From DATKMS01 sp041497995 (GTDB taxonomy: Bacteria; Desulfobacterota; Binatia; HRBIN30): 17,016 bases of DNA. The translations under genes and the position numbers were made by a program. The stretch covers positions 1 through 17,016 of the forward strand of contig JBGQHM010000111.1 of assembly GCA_041497995.1 (NCBI GenBank). The letters run 5' to 3'. Under the pieces are notes generated by a model. The model worked only from the letters and a program-made list of their open reading frames with translations. It ran no database searches and was not told the origin of the DNA. This document shows, piece by piece, positions 7,355 to 13,976 of this stretch. How positions within the stretch are numbered: the stretch's first letter is position 1; each line of letters opens with the position of its first letter.

Positions 7355-8131
7355 ATGGTGACAAGCGATCTGGACGTCGGCTCTCAGTACCTGCACGCCA
7401 CAAAGGGCGGCGGTGTGTTGCGTGTCGTCATCGACCGACCCAAGCGCCGCAACGCGCTGACCATCGAGATGTACCACGGCCTGAAGAAGGCCACGGTGCT
7501 CGCCGAGCGCGACCCCGATGTGGATGTGCTCGTCGTCACGAGCACCGGCGAGTACTTTTGCGTCGGCGGCGAGATGGGCGGGCAACATGAAGGTGGGCAG
7601 GCGCTCGACCGCGAGACCGATCGCTTCGACCTGCTGCCGTTCGTCGAGCTCGAGCGCTGCCCGAAGATCGTCGTGATGGCGATCAACGGCATGTGTCAGG
7701 GCGGCGGGCTCAACATGACTTTGATGAGCGACATCTCCGTGGTTTCCGACCGCGCGACCTTCCGCGCGCCCGAGTTGCTGCGCGGCGTCGCCGACTGCTT
7801 TCTCGGTGCGCGGCTGGCCAGCCGTATCGGCATCGCGCGCGCCAAGTATCTGCTGTTCACGGCGCAGTACATCAGCGCGCAAGAGGCGCTGGCCATAGGC
7901 CTCATCTCACGCGTCGTCCCGCACGATCAACTCGAGACCGCGCTTGCTGAAACCATCGGCTGGATCCGCCAGACCGGCCCGCACGCGCGCACCGCGCTAA
8001 AGCGTGACATGAACCGCCAGCTACCGGTGATCGACTACCCGATGTTCGCCGAGTCGCTCGCGTCTGAAGAAGTACGCGAAGGCTTCACCGCCTTCGTCGA
8101 GAAGCGCCCACCGCGCTGGGCGAGCAAGTAG
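7355..8131 (+). CDS. enoyl-CoA hydratase/isomerase (crotonase) family protein
   Basis: This gene encodes 258 residues, typical for a single-domain crotonase. Both oxyanion-hole regions are visible: FCVGGEM (68-74) and NGMCQGGGLN (111-120). Of the two glutamates used by classical enoyl-CoA hydratases, the first (after GGG) is Asn120 and the second (in APEL) is kept as Glu140. This favours an isomerase or another crotonase reaction over straightforward hydration, as Delta3,Delta2-enoyl-CoA isomerases rely on the equivalent of Glu140. The ATG follows GAGGTG. It is 94 bases downstream of the STAS-like gene, so it may be part of the adhE operon or have a weak promoter of its own; I found none convincing. 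Its 3' end is overlapped by 47 bases by the opposing DUF559 frame. Substrate unknown. Confidence 0.88.
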   Translation: MVTSDLDVGSQYLHATKGGGVLRVVIDRPKRRNALTIEMYHGLKKATVLAERDPDVDVLVVTSTGEYFCVGGEMGGQHEGGQALDRETDRFDLLPFVELERCPKIVVMAINGMCQGGGLNMTLMSDISVVSDRATFRAPELLRGVADCFLGARLASRIGIARAKYLLFTAQYISAQEALAIGLISRVVPHDQLETALAETIGWIRQTGPHARTALKRDMNRQLPVIDYPMFAESLASEEVREGFTAFVEKRPPRWASK

Positions 8132-8609
8132 CGCCGCAGAAGCGCCGGTAGGTCCCCCTCCTTACCAAGGAGGGGGCTAGGGGGGAGGTTGCTCTGCGCG
8201 CCCGCAACACGTCCTCGATCCGCGCCAGCACACCCGCAAGATTCTCGAAGACATCCACGTTCGCAAACCGAAGCACCTCAATCCCGAAGCTCTTCAAGTA
8301 CGCCGTTCGCCGCTGGTCGTACGCGACGGCGTCCGCGGTGAAATGCGAATCGCCGTCGATCTCGATCGCCAACTTCGATTGTACTGCGTAGAAGTCGAGG
8401 ACGTAAGCGTTGACGCCGTACTGTCTGTGGAACTTGGTGCCGCGTTGTGCGCCTTTGAGTTGCTGCAACAGCCGGCGCTCGGCTTCCGGCGCGTTGTTGC
8501 GCAGTGTTTGGCGTTTGGTGCGTTCGGTGTGTTTGTTGAAGTGGAGTGTCAGAGCAACCTCCCCCTGCCCCCTCCTTGGTAAGGAGGGGGACCTGTGCCG
8601 CGCCCACAC
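8085..8609 (-). CDS. DUF559 / Vsr-like endonuclease-fold protein inside an inverted-repeat cassette
   Basis: The core (about residues 28-137) matches the DUF559 pattern: APEAERRLLQQL, KFHRQYGVNAYVLDFY, KLAIEIDGDSH, a DQRRTAYL segment, GIEVLRFANVDV and a final LARIEDVL helix. Asp72, Glu83, Asp85 and His89 would form the PD-(D/E)XK-like site. DUF559 proteins are predicted nucleases related to very-short-patch repair enzymes; their cellular role is poorly known. The only standard start is GTG at 8609, which would translate the repeat itself. A CTG at 8552 with GGGGAGG 6 bases upstream, supplied by the repeat, fits the domain start better. The C-terminus reads through the other repeat and stops inside the neighbouring crotonase gene, so the natural stop seems lost. 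The gene is visibly less GC-rich than its flanks, consistent with transfer. Confidence 0.75.
   Translation of the reverse strand: MWARHRSPSLPRRGQGEVALTLHFNKHTERTKRQTLRNNAPEAERRLLQQLKGAQRGTKFHRQYGVNAYVLDFYAVQSKLAIEIDGDSHFTADAVAYDQRRTAYLKSFGIEVLRFANVDVFENLAGVLARIEDVLRARRATSPLAPSLVRRGTYRRFCGATCSPSAVGASRRRR
8151..8196 (+). repeat. left hairpin repeat of the DUF559 cassette
   Basis: It contains CCCCCTCCTT-ACC-AAGGAGGGGG, a 10-bp stem with a 3-base loop, followed by CTAGGGGGGAGGTTGCTCTG. It matches the reverse complement of 8550-8593 except for a 2-base length difference in the G-rich stretch. It may also terminate transcription from the crotonase gene just upstream. Confidence 0.85.
8550..8593 (-). 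repeat. right hairpin repeat of the DUF559 cassette
   Basis: This is the inverted partner of 8151-8196. It has the same 10-bp stem and 3-base loop, and on the minus strand it ends AGGGGGAGGTTGCTCTG. That end places a GGGGAGG ribosome-site-like sequence directly before the DUF559 reading frame. Confidence 0.85.
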
Positions 8610-8633
8610 CGGCGCGGCGTCGAGCGTTGCCGG

Positions 8634-9260
8634 TTACTTTCTCACGAAACCGCCGACGCCACGCACGATGAAGCTGTCGCACGTCGCGTCATTCAAGCGC
8701 GTCGCGATGTCGGTGGAGGAATTGGTCCCCAGACAGTTGCCCGCTCCAGCTGACTCGAGCAGCGCGACGCCGAGGACGGCGAACGGACTGCCTGAGGGAA
8801 ACGTGAGGCTGGCGAACACCGGGCCGAGATCCACTTTCACCTTGCCCTTGCCGCCCTTCAGCACGACCTTGACGTAGACATTCGTGACGTCGTCGCAGAT
8901 CGGTGGTGCTGCGGTGTCGACCGGGCAAGTGCTGACGGCGATTTTGAGGATGGGGTTGTTGGAATCGCTTTCTGTGGGCCCCGTCGTCATGAGGGCGCCG
9001 GCTCCGTCGGTCACTCCCTGGATCGTGCCAGTCACCTTGAGCGTGTCCGGAATCGTCACCTTCGATTTCGGAGACATCTTCGCCAGCGCGCATTCCGAAT
9101 TGTCAAACCCGCAGCTGAGACCCACGTTCAAGCAGAAGCCGGGACCGACGAAACAATCGGGCGGAGCGGGGATGATGTTCAGCTGGACCTTTGTCCCGGC
9201 CGCGGCCTGCGTGGCAACCAAGGAAAGCATCAACGCGAGCAAAGAGAATCGTCTGCTCAT
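8634..9260 (-). CDS. exported protein of unknown function
   Basis: This gene encodes 208 residues with a standard Sec signal peptide (MSRRF, then hydrophobic LLALMLSLVA, cleavage near AAA at 19-21). The ATG at 9260 is chosen because GGGGAGG lies 8 bases upstream on the minus strand; longer versions of the frame would bury the signal peptide. The mature part has about eight cysteines, several close to its N-terminus, a beta-rich middle (VTIPDTLKVTGTIQGV) and a basic GGKGKVKVDLGP segment. No lipobox, membrane anchor or known motif is visible and I do not recognise a family. It is divergent from the TetR operon and shares its upstream region. A possible -35 (TTGACA, minus strand, 9320-9315) lacks a good -10. 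Probably periplasmic or secreted. Confidence 0.75.
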   Translation of the reverse strand: MSRRFSLLALMLSLVATQAAAGTKVQLNIIPAPPDCFVGPGFCLNVGLSCGFDNSECALAKMSPKSKVTIPDTLKVTGTIQGVTDGAGALMTTGPTESDSNNPILKIAVSTCPVDTAAPPICDDVTNVYVKVVLKGGKGKVKVDLGPVFASLTFPSGSPFAVLGVALLESAGAGNCLGTNSSTDIATRLNDATCDSFIVRGVGGFVRK

Positions 9261-9339
9261 GATCACTACCTCCCCTTCTTGTTTTTTGCGATGGTGCTCC
9301 CAGGCAGGCAAAGTTGTCAAGCGTACCTGCACATCGGTC

Positions 9340-9368
9340 TTGACTTAACGAACGTTTGTTCGTAGCTA
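9340..9368 (+). promoter_or_regulatory. promoter of the TetR-P450 operon with operator in the spacer
   Basis: TTGACT (9340-9345) and TAGCTA (9363-9368) are 17 bases apart. ACGAAC-GTTT-GTTCGT (9348-9363), a perfect 6-bp inverted repeat with a 4-base centre, fills the spacer. This is the expected layout for autorepression by the TetR-family protein encoded just downstream. Transcription would start near 9375. Confidence 0.65.
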
Positions 9369-9388
9369 CAGCCGGGGTCTCCAATCCA

Positions 9389-10069
9389 GTGGTCACGAGC
9401 GTACGCAAGGCCAAACGCGCGGCAACGCCGACGCCGGCGCTACCGACGCGCGAGGTGATTCTCGACACTGCCGAGCGGCTGTTCGCCATGCATGGGGTGG
9501 ACAGCGTGGCGCTGCGCGATCTGGCGCGCGAGATGAACCTGACGGCACCGAGTTTGTACAACCACTTCCCCAGCAAGCAGGCACTGTACGACGCGGTACT
9601 GGACCGCGGCTTGCGGCCGATCCTCGAAGCGATTGCCGCGGCGTGGCATCCCGGCGCACTGCGCGCCGAACAGATGCGCGCCACGGTCGATACGCTGACG
9701 ACTCACCTCGCCACCCACCCGCATCTCGCCCGCCTGCTGCAGCGCGCGATGCTCGACCAGAGCGAGAGCGTGCAGAAACTCATGAGTCGCTGGCTCACGC
9801 CGCTGTACGTCGAGGGCATCGCTGTGATTCGCGAGACCGCCGGCGACGCCGGCTGGGAGGCAGACGAGGTGCCGCATCTCACCCTCGGATTGTTTGGGAT
9901 GGTCTTCGCGTATTTTACCAACGCCGCTGCGCTGCAATCGTTTGTTGCCGGCAGCGGCGATCCCATGTCACCGCAAGCGCTGGCGATCCAGCGCCGCGTC
10001 ATCGAAAAGGCGATCTACCGCTTGCTCGGGCCGCTGCCGCGCGGCGCCGAACGCAGAAAGAAGGCATGA
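9389..10069 (+). CDS. TetR-family transcriptional regulator
   Basis: This gene encodes 226 residues from the GTG at 9389. An earlier in-frame TTG (9356) is rejected because it lies inside the promoter spacer, upstream of the likely transcript start. The N-terminal domain (about residues 18-66) is a classic TetR DNA-binding region: REVILDTAERLFAMHGVDSV, then the helix-turn-helix with LRDLAREMNLTAPSLYNHF and PSKQAL. The C-terminal helical domain would bind a ligand and dimerise. The regulator is the first gene of a tight operon: the next start is 4 bases after its stop. The operator in its own promoter suggests it represses itself and the P450 genes until an inducer, perhaps the P450 substrate or its CoA ester, is present. 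The ligand is unknown. Confidence 0.9.
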   Translation: MVTSVRKAKRAATPTPALPTREVILDTAERLFAMHGVDSVALRDLAREMNLTAPSLYNHFPSKQALYDAVLDRGLRPILEAIAAAWHPGALRAEQMRATVDTLTTHLATHPHLARLLQRAMLDQSESVQKLMSRWLTPLYVEGIAVIRETAGDAGWEADEVPHLTLGLFGMVFAYFTNAAALQSFVAGSGDPMSPQALAIQRRVIEKAIYRLLGPLPRGAERRKKA

Positions 10070-10073
10070 GAGC

Positions 10074-11195
10074 ATGGCTGCAGCTGAACAGGGAAAGATC
10101 ACCGACGAAGGCATCGCTAAGCTGCGCGAACGCGTCGGCAAAGGCTTCGAAGGCCGGCGCCCGTGGCGCACTGAAGTCACGCGCGACGCCATTTATCACC
10201 TCGCGTTGGCGATCGGCGACCTCAACCCGCTGTACCTCGACGAGGAGTACGCCAAGAAGACGCGCTGGGGGACGCTGCTGGCGCCGCCGATCATCGTGCA
10301 GACGATGGACACGCTGCGCGCCGTCGGCCACAGCGGTCTGCCCGAAGGCCTGCCGGGCGTGCACTCCATCTGGACCGGCTCGCTCTATGAGTGGGTACGT
10401 CCGCCGCAGCTCGGTGACCGCATTCGCGCCGACTCCTACATGAAGGAGATCCGCGAGAAGGACAGCACCTTCGGCGGCGGCCGCGCGCTCTATCAAACCT
10501 ACGAGGCCAAGTACTACGACCAGAACGGTACCTACATGGGCGTCCGCAACGACACCTGGATTCGCATCGAGCGCGCCAAGACGGCGGAGAAAAAGAAATA
10601 CGGCGACATCAAGTTGGCCGAATGGAAGCCGGAAGACATCACGGGCTTCATGGAAGAGTACCGCACCGAACGACGTACGACCGCACGCTATTGGAACGAC
10701 GTGAAAGTGGGCGAGTCGATGAACCGCATCATCAAGGGCCCGCTGACACCGACCGCCGAGATCGCCTTCGAGTCATACTTCGGCATCTATTTGGTCGGCA
10801 ACAAAGTCGCCGCAAACCTGTACGCCAAGCACCCGGCGCTGATGATTCCCAACGAGCAAGGCATCCCCGAGCCACCGCAACGTGTGCATTGGGACAACGC
10901 CTTCACGCAACGTTTGCTCGGCTTGCCAGGTGCGTATGATCTCGGTCCTGAGCGGTGCTCGTGGCTCATCCAGGGGATGACCGACTGGATCGGCGACAAC
11001 GGCCGGCTGACCAAGCTCGAAGCCAAGTACCTGAAGTTCAACTACATGGGTGACGTCACCTGGGTGCAGGGCAAGGTGACCGACAAGTTCGAACAGGATG
11101 GTAAAGGCTTCGTACGCTGCGCGCTCGAATGCGTCAACCATCGCGACGAAGTTACGGCGGCGGCAACCGCCGAGGCGGAGTTGCCACACCGCTGA
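10074..11195 (+). CDS. MaoC/FAS1-like double-hotdog dehydratase-family protein
   Basis: This gene encodes 373 residues. The ATG at 10074 is 4 bases after the TetR stop, with AAGAAGG upstream inside the TetR gene, so the two are translationally linked. The N-terminal half (about 1-165) resembles the FAS1-type dehydratase hotdog domain: YHLALAIGDLNPLYLDEEYA follows the hydratase motif GDxNPxHxD, but its His is Tyr54. The second half (about 200-373) is another hotdog: RVHWDNAF (His272, Asp274) and MTDWIGDNGRL, which could hold the active pair. Family members hydrate or dehydrate acyl-CoA or acyl-carrier thioesters. Its place ahead of two P450 genes suggests it acts on the same lipid or steroid side-chain pathway, an inference. 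No export signal is present. Confidence 0.82.
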   Translation: MAAAEQGKITDEGIAKLRERVGKGFEGRRPWRTEVTRDAIYHLALAIGDLNPLYLDEEYAKKTRWGTLLAPPIIVQTMDTLRAVGHSGLPEGLPGVHSIWTGSLYEWVRPPQLGDRIRADSYMKEIREKDSTFGGGRALYQTYEAKYYDQNGTYMGVRNDTWIRIERAKTAEKKKYGDIKLAEWKPEDITGFMEEYRTERRTTARYWNDVKVGESMNRIIKGPLTPTAEIAFESYFGIYLVGNKVAANLYAKHPALMIPNEQGIPEPPQRVHWDNAFTQRLLGLPGAYDLGPERCSWLIQGMTDWIGDNGRLTKLEAKYLKFNYMGDVTWVQGKVTDKFEQDGKGFVRCALECVNHRDEVTAAATAEAELPHR

Positions 11196-11211
11196 TCCGA
11201 CGGAGAGCATC

Positions 11212-12447
11212 ATGAAACTGGCAGACGTCGATCTGTGCAACCTCGACCAGTTCGAGACGGGTGTCCCGCACCATGTCTTCAAACTGCTGCGTGCCGAATC
11301 GCCGGTGCACCGCCATGCGGAGCCCAATGGCGGCCCCGGGTTCTGGGTGGTCACGAAATATCACGACCTGATGAACGTTTCGAAGAACCCGGGCACGTTC
11401 TCGTCCTACAAGGGCGGCACCAATATCTTCGACGTCGAGCCGGAGCAGCTCAGCCAAACGCGGATGATCATGCTCAACATGGATCCACCGGCGCATAGCA
11501 AGTATCGCAAGCTGGTGAGCCAAGGCTTCGTACCGCGCATCGTCTCGCGGCTGGAAGAGCACGTCCGCGAGATGACGCGGCACATCGTCGACAGCATCGC
11601 CGCACGCGGCGAGTGCGACTTCGTCACCGAGGTCGCCGCCGAGCTGCCGCTGCAGGTGATCGCCGAGTTTCTCGGCGTCCCGCTCGCGGATCGCCACAAG
11701 GTCTTCGAATGGAGCAACCGCCTCATCGGCTTCGACGATCCGGAATTCAACGGCAACGCCAAGGAAGAGGGGATGCGCGCCGCCACCGAGATGTACATGT
11801 ATGCGAACCAGCTCGCCCTCGAGCGGCGCGATCATCCGCGCGACGACCTGGTCAGCGTGTTGATGCGTGGCGAGGTTGATGGCGAGCGCTTGTCGGAGAT
11901 GGAGTTCGATTCGTTCTTTCTGCTGCTCGCGGTGGCGGGGAACGAGACGACGCGCAACCTGATTTCCGGGGGCATGCTGGCGCTCATCGAACACCCCGAG
12001 CAGCGCGCGCGGCTGGTCGCCGACATGTCGCTGCTGCCCACCGCGGTCGAAGAGATGCTGCGCTGGGTGTCGCCGGTGATGCACTTCCGCCGCACCGCAA
12101 CTCGTGACACGGAGCTTCGTGGCCAGAAAATCGGCGAGGGCGAAAAGGTGGTGATCTTCTATCCGTCGGTGAACCGCGACGAGGAGATCTTTCCCGACGG
12201 TGATCAGTTCAACGTCAGCCGCAGCCCGAACGAGCATCTCGCCTTCGGTATCGGCGAACACTTCTGTATCGGGTCAAACCTTGCACGGCTTGAGATCCGA
12301 CTGATGTTCCAGGAATTGCTGACCCGCCTGCCGGACATTGAGCTGGCAGGGCCGGTACACCGCCTGCGGTCGAACTTCATCAACGGCATCAAGCGCATGC
12401 CCGTACGCTTCACCCCTGAACGCGCACACCACGCGGCACACGCGTGA
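11212..12447 (+). CDS. cytochrome P450, first of a tandem pair
   Basis: This gene encodes 411 residues, a soluble bacterial class I P450 with no membrane segment. The I-helix oxygen-activation motif AGNETT is at 242-247, the K-helix ExxR at Glu281-Arg284, and the heme-ligand loop FGIGEHFCIGSNLAR places the axial thiolate at Cys352. The motif style (AGNETTRN, HFRRTATRDTEL, GxGxHFCxG) is close to the CYP124/125/142 and related groups that hydroxylate steroid side chains, terpenoids or methyl-branched lipids; that subfamily reading is by eye. The ATG is preceded by GGAG 6 bases upstream, 16 bases after the MaoC-like stop. It needs two electrons from a ferredoxin, and a suitable one is encoded at 13696. 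No ferredoxin reductase is in the window. Confidence 0.95.
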   Translation: MKLADVDLCNLDQFETGVPHHVFKLLRAESPVHRHAEPNGGPGFWVVTKYHDLMNVSKNPGTFSSYKGGTNIFDVEPEQLSQTRMIMLNMDPPAHSKYRKLVSQGFVPRIVSRLEEHVREMTRHIVDSIAARGECDFVTEVAAELPLQVIAEFLGVPLADRHKVFEWSNRLIGFDDPEFNGNAKEEGMRAATEMYMYANQLALERRDHPRDDLVSVLMRGEVDGERLSEMEFDSFFLLLAVAGNETTRNLISGGMLALIEHPEQRARLVADMSLLPTAVEEMLRWVSPVMHFRRTATRDTELRGQKIGEGEKVVIFYPSVNRDEEIFPDGDQFNVSRSPNEHLAFGIGEHFCIGSNLARLEIRLMFQELLTRLPDIELAGPVHRLRSNFINGIKRMPVRFTPERAHHAAHA

Positions 12448-12458
12448 AGTGCGGCGAC

Positions 12459-13688
12459 ATGAACCTCGACGACATCGACCTGTTGAACGCCGACAACTTC
12501 GTTGCGGGCGTCCCGCACGAAGCCTTCCGTACGCTGCGCCAGCAGGCGCCGGTGTTCTGGCACAAGGAAGCCGACGGCCCTGGATTCTGGGCGGTGACGA
12601 AGTATCAGGACGTCGCCACGGTATCGCGCGACCCGCGCACCTACTCCTCGGCCAAGAAAGGGGTGTTCGTCTTCGATCCGGTGCCCGAAGATCTCCAGCG
12701 TATGCAGCTGATGATGCTCAACATGGACCCGCCGAAGCACACCAAGCTGCGGGCTCTAGTGAACAAGGGCTTCACGCCGCGTATGGTCGCGCAGCTCGAA
12801 TCGCGTCTGCGCGCCAGAACCAACGAGATCATCGACGATGTCGCCGCGAGGGGACAGTGCGACTTTGTGAGCGACATCGCCGCCGAGCTGCCGCTGCAAG
12901 CCATTGCCGAGCTGCTGGGCATCCCGCTCTCCGACCGGCATTTGGTGTTCAACTGGACCAACCGCCTGATCGGTTTCGACGACCCGGATCAGGGGTCGTG
13001 GGAGGAAGGCAAGCTCGCCGCTGCGGAGATGTACATGTACGCCAACCAGCTCGCCGCCGAGCGCCGCGACCATCCGGGTGACGACCTCGTCAGCGTGCTG
13101 ATGAACGCCGAGGTCGAAGGCGAACGGCTGACGGAGCTGGAGTTCGATCTGTTCTTCGTCCTGCTCGCCGTGGCCGGCAACGAGACGACGCGCAACCTGA
13201 TCTCCGGCGGCATGCTGGCGTTGATCGAGCATCCGGAGGAGCGCGCGCGGCTCGCGGCCAATCCCGCGTTGATGCCCACCGCCGTCGAGGAGATGCTGCG
13301 CTGGGTGTCGGCGGTCATCGAGTTCCGCCGCACCGCGACCCGCGATACCGAGCTACGCGGGCAGAAGGTCCGGGCGGGTGACAAGGTCATCATCTACTAC
13401 ATTTCGGCCAACCGCGACGAAGACGTGTTCCCCGACGCCGACCGCTTCGATGTCGGTCGTACGCCCAACGATCATCTGGCATTCGGTATCGGCGAGCATT
13501 TCTGCCTCGGATCCAATCTGGCGCGGCTGGAGATTCGCATCATGTTCGAGGAGCTGCTGCGTCGCTTGCCGGATATCGAGTTGGCCGGTGCCGTCGACCG
13601 CTTGCGTTCCAGCCTGATCAACGGCATCAAGCGTATGCCGGTGGTGTTTACTCCTGAGCGCCAGCGCCACGCCGTTGGCGGAGGATGA
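12459..13688 (+). CDS. cytochrome P450, second of a tandem pair
   Basis: This gene encodes 409 residues and is a close paralogue of the P450 directly upstream, similar along the whole length (roughly two thirds identical by eye). AGNETT is at 239-244, ExxR at Glu278-Arg281 and the heme Cys is Cys349. The ATG at 12459 is chosen because it aligns with the start of the upstream paralogue (MNLDDIDL against MKLADVDL). An in-frame GTG at 12444 overlapping the previous stop codon is an alternative, and neither has a strong ribosome site. Differences cluster near the N-terminal substrate-recognition stretch and the region after the F/G helices, so the two enzymes may act on different positions or substrates. 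It is followed 7 bases later by a ferredoxin gene. Class I, cytoplasmic. Confidence 0.95.
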   Translation: MNLDDIDLLNADNFVAGVPHEAFRTLRQQAPVFWHKEADGPGFWAVTKYQDVATVSRDPRTYSSAKKGVFVFDPVPEDLQRMQLMMLNMDPPKHTKLRALVNKGFTPRMVAQLESRLRARTNEIIDDVAARGQCDFVSDIAAELPLQAIAELLGIPLSDRHLVFNWTNRLIGFDDPDQGSWEEGKLAAAEMYMYANQLAAERRDHPGDDLVSVLMNAEVEGERLTELEFDLFFVLLAVAGNETTRNLISGGMLALIEHPEERARLAANPALMPTAVEEMLRWVSAVIEFRRTATRDTELRGQKVRAGDKVIIYYISANRDEDVFPDADRFDVGRTPNDHLAFGIGEHFCLGSNLARLEIRIMFEELLRRLPDIELAGAVDRLRSSLINGIKRMPVVFTPERQRHAVGGG

Positions 13689-13695
13689 GGCTGCG

Positions 13696-13890
13696 ATGAA
13701 GATTCGCATCGACTACGACTTGTGTGAAGGCAACGCCGTGTGCATGAAGGTCTGCCCCGAAGTCTTCGAGGTAGGTGACGACGATCGCGCGCGGTTACGA
13801 GTTAAGGACCCGGACGAGAACCTGCGCGCGAAAGTCGAGGCAGCAGTGCGCCGCTGTCCGCGGCAAGCGCTGGCCATCGAAGCCGCCTGA
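13696..13890 (+). CDS. small P450-type ferredoxin (copy 1)
   Basis: This gene encodes 64 residues. It has the single-cluster ferredoxin layout used with bacterial P450s: CEGNAVCMKVCPEVF near the N-terminus and RRCPRQAL near the C-terminus. Cysteines are at 10, 16, 20 and 54. In the classic 3Fe-4S P450 ferredoxins the position of Cys20 is usually Ala (APEVF), so a fourth cluster ligand may be available. The ATG at 13696 is chosen for its match to the second copy at 15196, with GGAGGATGAGG upstream (7 bases after the P450 stop). It is the likely electron donor to one or both P450s. It ends the operon: a separate promoter follows at 13916. Cluster type needs experiment. Confidence 0.9.
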   Translation: MKIRIDYDLCEGNAVCMKVCPEVFEVGDDDRARLRVKDPDENLRAKVEAAVRRCPRQALAIEAA

Positions 13891-13915
13891 GGCGCGCCGC
13901 CCCGCGTTGGGGACG

Positions 13916-13943
13916 TTGACTCCCATCTGATTCACGCTAGCTT
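13916..13943 (+). promoter_or_regulatory. putative promoter of the encapsulin operon
   Basis: TTGACT (13916-13921) and TAGCTT (13938-13943) are 16 bases apart. Transcription would begin near 13950, giving a leader of about 27 bases to the ATG at 13977. Both boxes nearly equal those of the TetR promoter, but no inverted repeat fills the spacer, so control may differ. Confidence 0.55.
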
Positions 13944-13976
13944 GCGGGTTGTCGACGACTGCGAAGGGAGACCGGC

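Larger units (their letters stand above)
8151..8593. mobile_element. candidate inverted-repeat DUF559 cassette
   Basis: A DUF559 gene fills a segment of about 440 bp bounded by 46- and 44-base near-identical repeats in opposite orientation. Each repeat folds on its own into a 10-bp hairpin. The cassette starts 19 bases after the crotonase stop and ends 40 bases before the stop of the next gene, as if inserted in an intergenic gap. No transposase is present and I found no clear target duplication, so movement would need a host or distant factor. The claim of mobility is inferred from architecture. Confidence 0.5.

Noticed and set aside
8151..8593. CRISPR-like or tandem-repeat array
   Set aside because: There are only two copies, in inverted orientation, flanking a protein gene; no spacers.
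9291..9320. Minus-strand promoter for the exported protein gene (TTGACA at 9320-9315)
   Set aside because: The -35 box is good, but the best -10 (CACCAT at 18 bases) is poor, so no feature was listed.
9356..9388. TTG start for the TetR gene giving an 11-residue extension
   Set aside because: It lies within the promoter spacer and operator, upstream of the expected transcript start.
13900..13912. CCCC-GCGTT-GGGG hairpin after ferredoxin copy 1 as terminator
   Set aside because: Only 4 bp of stem and no T-tract; too weak to call.
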